From contig CM047428.1 in NCBI GenBank assembly GCA_026168455.1, forward strand, positions 19,992,759 through 20,056,758: a stretch of 64,000 nt of DNA. Direction: 5' to 3'. The notes beneath the pieces were generated by a model, which saw only the letters and a list, made by a program, of their open reading frames with translations, had not been told where the DNA came from and did not search any database. Every line of letters begins with the position of its first letter. Position 1 is the first letter of the stretch. The DNA is from Theocolax elegans (lineage: Eukaryota > Arthropoda > Insecta > Hymenoptera > Cerocephalidae). Made by a program: the position numbers and the translations under genes. Positions 12,855-26,490 of this stretch are shown piece by piece.

Positions 12855-12950
12855 TAACCTTTACTAATTATTGTATCAACGTTAAAAATTTGTAACGTTT
12901 TTTTACTAATTATTTACATGTACATAGTTAATATCAAGTGCATGGTAGTA

Positions 12951-14002
12951 TTGCAACATTTGAGTAATTATCGTATAAACATTAACAATTTCCAATTTTT
13001 TGCGGATTAATATTATTTTACAAAAATTTTGTTAAATGCATCAACAGTTACGCAATATTTTAAAAATTGAGACATCAATTTGCAACATTCGCAATGTTTC
13101 TTTTTTAAGTTAAAATATCTCATAAAATATTCAACGATATATCAACGTTTCTGAAATACTTTAGCTATTATGACATCTTTTGCAATGTCTACCATAATAC
13201 CAAAACCTTAAAGGATATAACACATCTTTTGCAACATTCAAACAACTATCATATCAACATTAAAAATTTGCCAAAGCAACATTGTAACAACGTTATAGGT
13301 CCTATAACAGTAAAAATACATGTAATTTAAAATTTAATGTTATTGCAAATTTGCAAATAACAACCCCAAAAAAATATGTTACTTTTATGTTATTATTTAG
13401 GATTAGGTTATGTGTAATCATTATTGAGATTTTTTTAAAATGTAGTATTTCAAATTTAGCTACCACATAAATGAATCCAGTCGGCAATCAAATGACCTCA
13501 AAATCGGTGATAAGGGTTGTTTGACCCGTGACAGATTTGACCGCATCTAAGATGTCCAGGAGAACGCTTGTGGCCACACTCCGTGTTGTTGATCGTGTCT
13601 ACAACCCTAACCTCAAATATCATCTATATTATCAATTTAGTTAAAATAAATCCAACGCATGCATAAAAATTAAAAATTTTTTAAAAAAATATAAGATTTT
13701 TTATCTTTTAAGATAAAACTTTAAACGCGTCACTAAAACCATGCTCATACGTTTTACGATGATATCCCGCGTAAAAATATATAATATTTTTCTTTTTACA
13801 TCTTTATCTTGTAAACATATTAACGCACCATGAAATGTATATTTAAAAATAGTAATTATACCGTAACGTTTAACATAAAGTTAACGTAATTGTGTCATTT
13901 GACTACTGTTATGACGACAATTGCAAGGTTAAGAAAAATAAAGTAATGGTTGTTATTAGTGAATGATAGAAATGTCTGTAATTCATTTCTTCAAAATGAT
14001 AA
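12951..14002. other. AT-rich DNA with repeated TTGCAACATT words
   Basis: Words such as TTTTGCAACATT, ATTATCATATAAACATT and their variants recur at 12951, 13078 and 13225 as well as at 9075 and 11015, suggesting an old degenerate repeat. From 13490 to 14000 nothing was recognised. Confidence 0.5.
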
Positions 14003-15664
14003 TTATACCGTAAATTTTATTATTTACAAACAATTTAATATTTGTTATTCGTGATTTATAGAAATGTATATTTTTTCTAAAGAAAATTACTGTAACGTGG
14101 GACGTAAACTTTAGGTCACTAACAAACCGTTTCGATAAAAATTGCAAGCTTACGAGAAAAAAGTATTTATTAAACAATTTCAAAAATAGTAATTTATTAG
14201 AATAGAAAGCGGAAAAGTTTTACCCACCCCTCGGTAAGGATCGAGATAGGGTAAAAGGAGCGAGTCAGTGGATCGACGTTAAAGCGTTGCACCTTTGACG
14301 CGGGTTACAGTCACGTGACAGGTTTCCCAAGGGAAAAGGATGCCGTCTCGCATTCCTGACTCCTAAAATTCTCAGCTTCCATTTCGACGATGTGCCTATA
14401 TATATACACACACATCTTTATCTCGTCGCCTTCTGCGGATACCGAGTGACGAACCTGTGAGCTCCTTTCCTCTCGTTCCCTTGTGGTATGGAAATCGGGA
14501 TTACTGATACTATATACGTATTTCTTCGCAGTGCAACCTTTTTACCTCGATTTCCTTTTGTCCGACATTTTTGTGGATGAGTAATGGTGTTATGTGGGTC
14601 ATGAAATAAAAAAGAGATGTAATAAATAGATATTTTTCTTTTTTTTTTTTTGTTTAAATATGCATTTTTGTATAGGTTAGAGGATGGTAATGGAGGTTAT
14701 CCAGAAATTTGGTGAATTGGTTAATGGATGAAACGTTATTATTCATATTTTGGATGGATAATTCATAGTAATATTTTATCAGGAATTTAAATTGGTTAAG
14801 TAAACCAAAAATGAATCTAAATTCTATAAGATGTTTTAAGGACAAAGAAAATAAACAATATTTCGGTTATCTTTGTAAGTAATGCAGGTATCATACACTT
14901 TTTCTAGGAACCTTGTTGACTGACCGTAGGAAACTACAAAAATAATGTTCAATATTTTTTTAAAGGTTATGTTTATTTATATAGTAAACTGTTCATTATT
15001 CTGTCTTTATAATTGATACATTTTTATTTTGTAAACATAAAGTATAAGTTTGAATGTATTTCTGACCTACAGAATTATTAAGGTAATCAACCAATAACAA
15101 TGCGGATATCTTTGCAAATACTCTTTGTAAATATCATACAATTCAGTTATATTATAAATTACTTTGAATTTGTAGAAACGTTCAAGCTGACTACTCATAG
15201 GAAGTTGTATATAAATAATTTTAAATAATTTTCGAGGTTATGTACATTCGATTAAACGACTTAAAACAATATTGCGTTCATTCTTCTAAATACTCGAATT
15301 AAGATACAAATTAGTTGTAAACTATTTTATTATTTAGGAATGTTCAAGAGTAGTATTCCAAGAAAGTCGTAGATAAATAAATAATATTAAACATTTTTTA
15401 AAGTTATTCCGTTCCATTTAACGCATATTCCATTAAATGAGTCAATACAATATTGCGGTTATATTTACAAATATTGGTACTATGATACAAAATGTGTACA
15501 TTTTTGCATCTCTAGGAATAGAGTTAGAAAAATAATCTCGAATTTTCCTTTTGAGGTTAAGGTAAAAGTCCCAGTAACTGACCACTTACGGAAACGGATC
15601 ATTACTACTTAAATATATAGAGTAAATAAGTCAGTTGTATACAAAATTTTTTCTAAATAAAAGT
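14003..15664. repeat. Second tandem duplication, unit 1 (~1.66 kb)
   Basis: Runs from TTATACCGTAAATTTTATTA (14003) to the same word at 15665. The unit includes a more G+C-balanced island (about 14220-14560), a poly-T run and a long AT-rich part. No gene is supported. The island's sequence is maintained in both units, but that is expected from the recent duplication. Confidence 0.92.
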
Positions 15665-17300
15665 TTATACCGTAAATTTTATTATTTACAAACAATTTAA
15701 TATTTGTTATTCGTGATTTATAGAAATGTATATTTTTTCTAAAGAAAATTACTGTAACGTGGGACGTAAACTTTAGGTCATTAACAAACCATTTCGATAA
15801 AAATTGCAAGCTTACGAGAAAAAAGTATTTATTAAACAATTTCAAAAATAGTAATTTATTAGAATAGAAAGCGGAAAAGTTTTACCCACCCCTCGGTAAG
15901 GATCGAGATAGGGTAAAAGGAGCGAGTCAGTGGATCGACGTTAAAGCGTTGCACCTTTGACGCGGGTTACAGTCACGTGACAGGTTTCCCAAGGGAAAAG
16001 GATGCCGTCTCGCATTCCTGACTCCTAAAATTCTCAGCTTCCATTTCGACGATGTGCCTATATATATACACACACATCTTTATCTCGTCGCCTTCTGCGG
16101 ATACCGAGTGACGAACCTGTGAGCTCCTTTCCTCTCGTTCCCTTGTGGTATGGAAATCGGGATTACTGATACTATATACGTATTTCTTCGCAGTGCAACC
16201 TTTTTACCTCGATTTCCTTTTGTCCGACATTTTTGTGGATGAGTAATGGTATTATGTGGGTCATGAAATAAAAAAGAGATGTAATAAATAGATATTTTTC
16301 TTTTTTTTTTTTTTTGTTTAAATATGCATTTTTGTATAGGTTAGAGGATGGTAATGGAGGTTATCCAGAAATTTGGTGAATTGGTTAATGGATGAAACGT
16401 TATTATTCATATTTTGGATAGATAATTCATAGTAATATTTTATCAGGAATTTAAATAGGTTAAGTAAACCAAAAATGAATCTAAATTCTATAAGATGTTT
16501 TAAGGGCAAAAAATAAACAATATTTCGGTTATCTTTAAAGTAATGCAGGTATCATACACTTTTTCTAGGAACCTTGTTGACTGACCGTAGGAAACTACAA
16601 AAATAATGTTCAATATTTTTTTAAAGGTTATGTTTATTTATATAGTAAACTGTTCATTATTCTGTCTTTATAATTGATACATTTTTATTTTGTAAACATA
16701 AAGTATAAGTTTGAATGTATTTCTGACCTACAGAATTATTAAGGTAATCAACCAATAACAATGCGGATATCTTTGCAAATACTCTTTATAAGTATCATAC
16801 AATTCAGTTATATAAATTACTTTGAATTTGTAGGAACGTTCAAGCTGACTACTACTCATAGGAAATTGTAGATAAATAATTTTAAATACTTTTCGAGGTT
16901 ATGTACATTCGATTAAATGACTTAAAACAATATTGCGTTAATTCTTCTAAATACTATTTTATTATTTAGGAATGTTCAAGAGTAGTATTCCAAGAAAGTC
17001 GTAGATAAATAAATAATATTAAACATTTTTTAAAGTTATTCCGTTCCATTTAACGCATATTCCATTAAATGAGTCAATACAATATTGCGGTTATATTTAC
17101 AAATATTGGTACTATGATACAAAATGTGTACATTTTTACATCTCTAGGAATAGAGTTAGAGAAAAATAATCTCGAATTTTCCTTTTGAGGTTAAGGTAAA
17201 AGTCCCAGTAACTGATCACTTACGGAAACGGATCATTACTACTTAAATATATAGAGTAAATAAGTCAGTTGTATACAAAATTTTTTCTAAATAAAAGTTT
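15665..17300. repeat. Second tandem duplication, unit 2 (~1.64 kb)
   Basis: Near-identical head-to-tail copy of 14003-15664 ending at the shared TTTTTTCTAAATAAAAGTTT (about 17283-17302). It has a few internal deletions, for example near 16960, where about 40 bases of unit 1 are missing. Confidence 0.92.
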
Positions 17301-20300
17301 TTGCTGTAAATTTTCATTAAAGAGAGTTTATTTAAATGTATTTATAGAATAAAATAAATGATTAATGAATGCAATGTCTTAGCATTTAACCAAGCAAAAT
17401 TACTTTTGTCCCTAATACTTACACATTTACTTCTAATATTAACTATACTTTCTATCAGTTACATTAAGAAAATTAGAATGAACAAACAAATGTTTGCAAT
17501 TATTTTAAATATAGGCTAGGTATAGGGCATGCTATATTTTTCACGTACCAATATACAACCATTGTTAATCTTATTAAATAAAACATTTAATTATAGTAAT
17601 ATATTTCTATTATTTAAATATTATGAATACGCAAATATGTAAGTTACTTATATCAAAATAAGTAAGTCATTTTTTTCATTTTCTTAGCGAAATTAAAAAA
17701 TTTGACCACTTTCATCGTCCGCACTTTTTTTTTGGTTATGCACAAAAATTAAGTATTTATTTCTAAAATTAACAAACTCTCATATGCTAACATAAATTCA
17801 GTAGTTCAACAAAGATAAACAATATTGCCGTATCATACAAATCCGCAAACATATTTATTCCAGCTAAATATAACGACTATTCGTTGTACACGTATGACAA
17901 TCTATAATTTTAATTCAATCACGAAAATTTAACATTTCGTTTGTATACATACACGTAACACGTAACGAAATATATCGAAGGCAACCAAAAACATCAAACG
18001 ACATCGCAATTAAAATTCATTATTTTTTTTTTCGAACTAAGAGAATTTTCCACTTCAACGCGCTTTTGCATCATCACCCATTTTTTTTCCTTACAAAATC
18101 CTTATGACGAAGCGCACTTCTACTTAAGCGCAATCTGGGGCCAACAACGCTTGTATATATATATATATAGTTTTTTTGTTATGCAAAAATGCAACGTTAT
18201 AGAGACAAAGTTAACGAAGGATGAACAGGTATAAAGTAAGGTCATTTAATTTTTATATTACAGCTGTACCTCTTCTCTTCCTCCTAGTTTTTTTTTCTTT
18301 GTAAACGTTATGTTCCTCTTGAGAGGTTATTGCAAAAATCCATAAATATTATGGAAAACTCTGGGATTACGTCTTCTTCTTTCCTTTTTTTTTTTACTTT
18401 AACGAGATGCAAGTATAAAATATATCGATCGCGAACAAAGTTCTCGTTCATTTTTAATCATTCGCCGAGAGAGGGGAAGCTGTTTCTTCAAGAGAGATAG
18501 AGAGTGAGAGGGGGAGGGGAGAAAGAGGAAAAGAGCAAGCGAATGTACTTCCTGTAACGCTGAGAAGAGAAAAAAAGAAGAGGGAGAATCTCGAAGAAAG
18601 AGAGGAAAAAGAAGTGAAGATTAAAAAGTAGGAACAAATCAGGGATACGCTGCTGCGAGTATTGCAGTGAAATAAGGACGAAGGAGTGAAAATGTTATTA
18701 AAAATGATGATTGTCGTAATGTTATGTGTGGTCAATTATTGGGCATAAAATACGGGGGAAAAATGATTTGTAAATACATGGAAACTTTTTTAAATTGTGT
18801 TAACCTTACTGGAAATTGAGGTTAGTGAGATGAGGTTAGGTTAATTTATGCCCACAAATTGTAGATGCATACTGGTTATAACATGGATATAGAAAATGTT
18901 TTTCAAATTTTATCGACAAAGTTATGTTGAACTTACTGAAAATTGATATTCGTGAGGTAAAGTGAAAACCATTATTGAGCATAAATTATATAGAAGATTC
19001 TTAATCAGTTTATGGATAAAAATAAATATCACAAAACGGTGTTAAATATGGATTCGTAAAAAATAGTTTAAAATTTATGTTACTGAGCGTGACGTCAGAT
19101 TATTAATTTCTGGACTTAAACTCAAGATTTGTGTTTTATATATGGATAAAAAATGTTTCACGAATACTTTGAATTACATGGGTAGGTAAAACCATAATTT
19201 TAAATATGTATTAATAATTGAATGAAAATTAAATTTAGTGAGGTTATGTAATACTGATTTTTGGGCGTAAATACAAGATTTATTGATTTTTAATACTTTC
19301 ATAAATATGAATAAATAAAATACGGTTTACAATTTATGGACGTAAACTATAAACTTATTGGCGAGTTTCTGGACAAAAAGTAACACAAATAATTATAATA
19401 CTTTTTAACGGAGTGCCAAAATTAAAAAAGAAAGTTAATTTACTAAAATCTAGGAAAACAGTCCTCTTATTTTATTAATAATCTATCTGTCTTTGAAATT
19501 TGAAGCAAGAATATTGACTAATTTTCAAGAAATTTCTTACCAAAGTGACATGTCTTTTAATTACTCAAGCGTATAACCTCAAATTGCACGAAAATATCGT
19601 AAATTTTGGTAAGGGAATACTCGAAAACCAATCGATATTTTTGCTCCAAATTTTTAACGAGATAGATTATTAATAAAGGAAAGAGTCTGTTCACCTTAAT
19701 TTGCGTAAATTATCGTCCTTTTTTAATTATAACTAATTTCACGTGACTTTTGAGGCTGGTAAGGTAGGGAGGATACAACTTGACTTTGTTGCCCCCTTAA
19801 ATTATTTGTATTAACCCTTATAGAAACTGACCGTTATTTCTCAATAAAGCTCAAGAACTACCAAGCTATTGGCCAATTTCTATTCAAAAATTCCATATTT
19901 GATTTCACCTCCTGGCGAATGCAGTAAAATATTAATAAATAAAATAATTCCGTAGGCAGACTTACCGTACACCTCCCTCGAGAGTAAAAAAGGAATAACA
20001 TAACCTCTTTAGAAAGAAGGACTACAAGGAGACCATCTTCTTGGTACTTTTAAATATGTAATTTGTTGCGCGACTATACCCACTTTAGGGGGATAACTGC
20101 CAGTATTTTACAACCGACAAGGGGGCCAGATTTTTTTTTATCAAGGCTCTTCTCGCTCCCTCCCTCTCATTCTCTCTTTGACAAGGAGCTTTCAAGTAGC
20201 TCCTTCTTCTTGTCTTTCAAGATTAATCAAGCTCTTTTTGTTTCAACAGTTTCGATCTAAAAAAATATATTTTCTTTTTATAAAAAATGCATTCGAAAAT

Positions 20301-20862
20301 TTGAAAATACGATTATTATTTGAGAATATGTCGCAGTCAACTGCCCGATTCCGAAGGACATCAATAATAATTCCTTACGAACTATCGATAATGAAAATTA
20401 AAAAAAAAATTCACAAATCAGTCAAATAAATTTTAACAGACGATAATTCGTTTAAAACACCTATTTTGAAAAATAATTTTTTAAAACGTAATGTTTAATC
20501 GAAATTTATTTTATTGTTATATTACTTCCCAAAAACTGGTATTTGAAAAAAATTTATTGAAAATCCTTCCGTCTGGAAACGGGTTGTCGACAAAAATTTC
20601 CGTTTAAAAAAGGTGTTATCGATAAATCATCCTTCGATATAAGGATTTTAATTTCTGCTACAGCTTATGTCATTGATATCGCGTCGGATAGGAAAAAGAA
20701 ATTAATTAATATTATACTACACTTGAAGAAAAATATATATTTATACGTTTGTAATGCAATGACGTTGTATTGATAAAGGTATTAATATTGAAATTATTCA
20801 TAATAGAATTAACTGTACGAATATGATTATATTATCAATAAGGTTATATTCATAAGTAAATA

Positions 20863-20865
<3 letters not shown>
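17301..20865. other. AT-rich noncoding stretch
   Basis: Contains (TA)n at 18153-18169 and a purine-rich GA tract at 18466-18625. Long stretches of ATAAATT/GGTTAATTTATG-like words lie between 18700 and 19400. At 19740-20420 the DNA is slightly more balanced. No gene or structured RNA was recognised. Confidence 0.55.
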
Positions 20866-20914
<49 letters not shown>

Positions 20915-20918
20915 TATA
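20866..20918. repeat. (TA)n microsatellite
   Basis: About 26 uninterrupted TA units. No other function is implied. Confidence 0.95.
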
Positions 20919-22111
20919 CTCTTGGTAAACTTTAATCAATAATGGCGTATGTTATTATTTTAGTCGGTTATGTGTATATTTACGCAAAATGGGGAAATAT
21001 GGATTTTCAAATTTCATATGTAAATTAGATTTTAATGAATGCGCGCGATGATAAACATGTTGTTTCAGGGAGAATGGATTTTAATTATAATGCATTTGTT
21101 GAGAAATTAAATTTTTTATTTCGGTGGGTATTTTTCATGACGCTTTTTTTATTTTGTATTTAAAAGTAGTTTGCGGAGTAATTTAGTTGGTTTGAAATAA
21201 GGTTGACCGGATTTGATATTCCAGACCGGATCAGGTATTTATTAAACTTAATATATACATTTTAGGCTTATATTCCAATTTTGAAGTATTTAATTTTGTA
21301 CTAATATTTATATGAAAAAAAAACGAAATATTTACACGTGGATCGGTTTTTAACGGAAGAACTTGGATTGATTTTCATAATTTTTGAGAACCGAAGACCG
21401 TTTGGAATAGTGACAGGCACTTAAATATTTAAATAATTTTAATTTTCGTATCAGTAAAATTGACGTCCTCATTACTTGCATATGTATATAAATAGTATTA
21501 CAGATGCCAAACATTGACCTGATAACAATTCTTAGAATTTTGGATTGTAAAACGAAAGGTTCGAGTTCGATTCCCGATCACAATTAACATTTTGCTTTAC
21601 ATATAAGAATGTTTTAAATCCATACCGCGTAAAATAATGTAAATGAGTTGTGATCACTATTCAAATATTTATAAGGTAATACTATTCAAGTCCTGGTGAG
21701 GACCTAAAGGATTATCCGAATTGTATAATGATATTAATATTCGAAACTGAGTCACGTATATTGTTACTAAATCAGAACCTGAAAACGGTCCTCCGATGAT
21801 TATTCTTTACAAAAAAATTACACTAAACTATTTTTATATACCTGTCAAAAAAATAATCACACAAAATATTAGAAATTTACAAATGTGTATATATTATATA
21901 GGTCCTGATCAGGTCCGGATTAAATTATATTAAGGAGCATATATATATGGGCCATTTCACGTCAAGTAGTATGATGAAAATTTTCAATCGCACCAAATTT
22001 CGAGAACAGGCTCGATATATCTTCCAGAAAATAAAAAAAAATTTTAGGTGTTAAAAACAATTTGACTAAATTATATTTAACACTCGTGAATTTATAGTTC
22101 GGGTATTTGTT
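20919..22111. other. AT-rich noncoding stretch
   Basis: No gene was seen. At 21562-21590 a GGTTCGAGTTCGATTCCCGA segment resembles a tRNA T arm, but no matching D arm or acceptor stem was found. Confidence 0.5.
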
Positions 22112-22183
22112 TTAACGAGTCAAGTTATTTATCGAATTGCACAACGTTTCGGAGACAAATTTGCCTCCATCTTCAGGTGCTAA
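22112..22183 (-). pseudogene. Possible C-terminal remnant of a Penelope-like retroelement
   Basis: On the minus strand the frame reads LAPEDGGKFVSETLCNSINN, then LTR and a stop. The underlying DNA contains the near-palindrome GGAGGCAAATTTGTCTCC. I associate this kind of coding palindrome near a stop with ends of Penelope-like elements in arthropods, but that is from memory of the pattern and not from a search. No reverse transcriptase domain is present next to it, so at most it is a short relic. It could also be part of another repeat. Confidence 0.35.
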
Positions 22184-22733
22184 ACTTGTGATTGTTACAT
22201 TAAAACAATCGATAATCCTACCCAAACAATTTGACTAAGACTTATTCAACCATAAAAAATGGCAATTTTTCAATTTTTAAAAAAAAATGCTATTTTCAAA
22301 GACATTTATTTCAAAATCTATTGATTTTTTTGAAAAAACATTAAAAACAACTTTTGTTCAAAATAATCTTTAGAACTTATCTACCAGGTTTCAATTCTTA
22401 ATTTTAAAATCTCGAAGAGATAGGACACCCAGAAATATTGATTATAAAAAAAGGCGACCACGCCACAATTGATTTTGATCTAACACCGTTCAAAAGATCA
22501 CATTTTTGGAGAGTTTCGGAATGGCGGCGGTTAAATTATTGGCCAAGACCGCTAGTGAAATCTATGTCTCATAAACCTCATAAAATCACTAAATTTCATG
22601 TACTTTAAGGCATCGATCTGAACGACAATATTCTATCACCGGTATTAGATAAGACACTTAACCACCACATAACACTTACACACATATCCATCATCCAAAT
22701 CATATATACAAATTTTCCATAAATCATTATACC

Positions 22734-22736
<3 letters not shown>
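22184..22736. other. Noncoding stretch
   Basis: AT-rich, then 22440-22680 slightly more balanced. No recognisable feature. Confidence 0.5.

Positions 22737-22765
<29 letters not shown>
22737..22765. repeat. (TG)n microsatellite
   Basis: About 14 TG units following GTATA. Confidence 0.95.
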
Positions 22766-23520
22766 TTGTCACAATTACACTGAATTATCGATCGTTCAGC
22801 GATGGCTAGACACTATTTCACATTGTTCCTTCCATTAATGGACTCTGCATACTTGTACGTACGTGTGGATTACACACCCACTCGAATTATGCGTATACGC
22901 GCCGATCAGAGTCGTAAAGACCGGCGAGAGGTTGGGTGGGCGTAAACCACAACCTAATCGAATCACCGTCCAAACCATATGTACATGTGCACATACATAT
23001 ACGCACATCCACTTGGAAAGACGGAGAGGCCATTAAGTTATCTTACGCACACGCATATACTGTATATACCTATGTGTATCGTCAACGGTCGCATATCGGT
23101 CGTAACGACATAACCTCAAACTTTCTTTTATGTTTATATATGTAATTGGAGAAAACGCGATTTGTTTGAAAATAATGTAAGATGGTTCGATAACGTCGAG
23201 AAATTTCTTCTTTTTTTTTTCGTGAATAAATGAAGTTAACATAATATAGACTAATTAACTCTGTACGTTTGGAATTACGGGGAACATTCCGCGTGTGTTT
23301 TTTTTTACATTGCATTGCGTGACTTATTGAAGGAACTAAAGTCGTTAGCGAAGTTGATAATTTTTGCTTGTGCAAATATCGCATCGATGGTGGACGTCAC
23401 GCGATTGTTGGATAGTTGAGGAGGTACGTTTTATGTATTTTTTTCTTTCTTTATTCTTTTTTCTATCGATTGTTGGTAATGCAGATGGTGCCCTTGTTGT
23501 ATATTCATTTGGAACTTTGT
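22766..23520. other. Noncoding stretch, moderately G+C-balanced
   Basis: Bases 22790-23110 have a more even composition, with short overlapping frames on both strands and no domain. Nothing else was recognised. Confidence 0.5.
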
Positions 23521-23660
23521 AGAATTACTTATTATTTATTTATCTGGTGCATCTGTATTCGGGTTGGGCATATAATCCCATATTTTTTTTAAATAAATGT
23601 AAATAGTATATTTTTCCTCGGTCGGTAACCCACCGAGTATGCCATTCGCTTAAGAAAAAA
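23521..23660. repeat. Dispersed repeat, copy 1 (partner at 48391)
   Basis: Shares with 48391-48560 a CTTATTATTTA-TTATCT start, a CATATTTTTTTTAAATAAAT block and the core CGGTCGGTAACCCACCGAGT, in the same orientation and spacing. The AATAAATGTAA before the core could be a polyadenylation signal of a retroelement, but the family is not identified. Confidence 0.7.
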
Positions 23661-24770
23661 ACTATATAACTTACTAAAATCTTGCATCAAAATTAATTAA
23701 AAAATAAAATTTCTTATGTGTAATAATTTTTGGTTATCTAATGTATAAAAATTATACACTCATCTTTGTCAAAACAAGAATCGTTCATCCAATCAGTAAA
23801 ATACAAGTTTTGAAATATTTCAACCTATAAATCGAGACCACCACGCGATTTTTAAATCAATTAATGTAAGCAAAGATACAATTTTGTTAATTAAAACTTT
23901 ACAAACTAACAAACAGTATGTTTCTCCTCTTTTATATAAATAAATTGATATATAGCGATGCAAAAATTGTTATACTTTTTCAATTATTATAATTAAATAT
24001 CCAAAAATAGTAGACACGGGAAATTTGAATTTGAAATCGATAAGATAAATCAAATATCAGGTTAAGAAAAAAATTGTTATAAACGTAGAAGTATTAAACA
24101 CGTGAGATACGAATATAAATATACAAGATTTGATGGAATTTAAGTAATTAAGCTTGAGTATATTTGTGGGATGGCGGTATGTCGACCTGGTTAATGCTGT
24201 AAAATTAGGTCAAGTTTTCCTGATAAATGAAGAGGTTTAGGTCGCCATGGAGACACGATAAGGTCTTCCAGTAGTGCATAAACGTAACCGCAATTAGCAA
24301 ATGTTCGATTTATACTAGGTGATTTCAAAATACGTGTGTTATTTAATTATTCCATCGTACTTGGAGGTATAGAAAACTTAAAATGTTGAGATTCGTCGTT
24401 ACAAAAAAATAAAAAAAAATAGGTTATAACGATGACTCTACTATTATATTGCAATTGTTACGTGTTTTAACTATTTGAACTTATTTATTCTAAAATGTGA
24501 TGATAAATAAATCGTGACCTCCGAAAACGTTTTGAATATTTGTTATAAAAATAGAAAAATTAAAAATTATAATTTCATTTTTCCAAAGAAAAACGAAATC
24601 TTAATTTATAATAATAATTTTACATTTTTTGCTATAACTACTATGCTTTCTTAACTATCTAAAATTATCCTTTCGAAAATGTATTGATAAGAAAGTTGTG
24701 ACCTCCAAAAACCTGAATATTTGTTTTGAAATTAGAAAAAGTAAGAAAAATATATATAGGGTTGTTGTAA
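23661..24770. other. AT-rich noncoding stretch
   Basis: No gene or repeat was recognised. Confidence 0.5.
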
Positions 24771-25159
24771 GATCCAATAATTAAAGAGGAGCGAGTAAGA
24801 AGTGAAAAAAGAAGGAGAGTTGTCTTCGTCCAGGGGCTCGTTAATATTAAATTTCTGAGACGTTGAAAAGGGTCACAGGTCTGATGATGAGAGTCCGGAC
24901 GAAGGGAGGAGGAGGTTTCTCTCTCGGCTAATTTCCCTCTAAGATTTCCAGGAGGCTGGATAACTTTCCCGTAGAAAAGTAGTTTCTATCCCTCTCTCTC
25001 TCTCTCTCTCTCTCTCCCTTTCTCTTTGGAGGTTATAATGACGACGGTCCAAGATAGATTCAAAAGCTGAAAGGATACCCTACACGCTAACGATCCGATA
25101 GTTTTTCGTTTGTTACGAGAGAGACACCGCTTTTCAGCGTTTCTCGGAGACCCGCTTCT
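24771..25159. other. G+C-richer island with (CT)n
   Basis: A purine/pyrimidine-skewed island with a (CT)n run at 24991-25018. It contains CTGATGATGAGAGTCCGGAC, which superficially recalls a hammerhead core but does not fold as one. No open frame with coding character is present. Confidence 0.5.
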
Positions 25160-25745
25160 TTTCTATGCGTAATTTTATAATTATTCACCATTTACTATTT
25201 TATTATAATTTAATTTTTTAACATTTACAGTTTTGTAATGTTCTTAATGCTTACTGTTTTAACATTTTTTTAAAGTTTAACAATGTGTAATTTTTTACAC
25301 TGTACTACTTTATAAGTTGTAAGCATTTACCATTTATCACCATGTAAAATTTGACAAATATAACTTTTTACTGTTTCATATATTTTTAAATATTTACTAT
25401 TCTTCTGTTTTACCATTTTATAAATATTAACCAATTACCGTGTCACTTATAGCTATTTACCGCTTACCATTTTTTTATTTTATATTTTGTTACCATTTTA
25501 CCATTTCACCAATTAATAATTTATTACTATGTAATATTTCACTATTATATATTTTTTTATCATTTATTATTTTACCATGTACTAGTTTGTGCTTTTAATA
25601 CCTATTCTCAAAAAATGTTTATATTTTATTACTTTAACCCGTTTACCGTTTATTTCATAATTTTACAATTGTCCCCCATTTACCACCTTACTATTTTATA
25701 ATTTTTTTAACGACTTAATCATCTCACAATTTTTCCAATTATCTC
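25160..25745. repeat. Cryptically simple TTTACCATTTTA-type tract
   Basis: Variants of TTTACCATTTTATAATTT, TTTACTATTTTA and TTTACAGTTTTG recur every 12-20 bases across almost 600 bases. The order is irregular, as in an old slippage-derived simple repeat. Confidence 0.7.
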
Positions 25746-26490
25746 GTAAAAGATAATCGTAAACCTAGATTCATCGAAAAAAAAAACCTAGAATCCTTCG
25801 AGATTCCTCTCTTTATTTTTATTTATTAACGACAAAGTATATACGTGTGGTGTTTGTGTGCGCGGGCGCGCGTGTAGGTAACCGGTCGTAAATCCGTCGT
25901 TCAGGAATATACAGAGAATCGGTGAAAAGGCGCTCACCACACCGTGGAACTCGAAGGCAACTCCTTCGAATCGGATGAATCCAGAAGGAGGAGAAAGTGC
26001 AGGGGTCGGATTTCCGGAGCGGGGTTTAATTAAGAGGGCGTGTTGTTGGTGGTGGCCTCACGGTGATCAATAGCTCGGCTAGAAACTTACTCAAGAGAAA
26101 GATGGAGATAGAGAGAGAAGTATACGTATATATACATATATATGTATGTATATATAACCAAGAAAGGCCTTTTCCATCTTCGTGAACTTGCCAGATCTAG
26201 TAGTCCATCAACCCCGCACTGCGCGTATCCTTTACTTTGCATCGATAACCAAAGTGCCTTTTTGAATGTGTATATATACGTGTTTTTGATTGAGTTCAAC
26301 TGTCCGTGGATCGTTTGAAATTTCGAGGTCGATTCGAATTCATTTAATGTTTACGAGTGGATTGTTCACCTGATGACGATCATAATTGTATTCCAATATT
26401 AAATTGAGTGTTTATACAGTTTTGGAACGTTTGTTCATTTGATAGTTACACGTGGAGAAATTTATATGGGTGTCTTACATAATTCGTGTA
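25746..26490. other. Noncoding DNA with GT/CG and TA simple repeats
   Basis: GTGTGTGCGCGGGCGCGCGT at 25851-25873, (TA)n interspersed with G and C at 26120-26157, and a G+C-richer stretch at 25880-26090. No gene was seen. Confidence 0.5.

Larger units (their letters stand above)
11015..12950. repeat. Tandem duplication unit 2 (~1.94 kb)
   Basis: Head-to-tail copy of 9075-11014. At 12951 the start word TTGCAACATT appears a third time and then diverges, which places the junction of the duplication at this short repeated word. Confidence 0.93.

Noticed and set aside
21562..21595. tRNA-like T arm GGTTCGAGTTCGATTCCC
   Set aside because: The T stem pairs poorly and no D arm, anticodon arm or acceptor stem could be aligned upstream.
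24875..24905. Hammerhead ribozyme-like core (CTGATGA followed later by GTCCGGACGAAG)
   Set aside because: No loop is left between the complementary GTCC and GGAC, stem II does not start directly after the core, and no stem III with a cleavage triplet was found.
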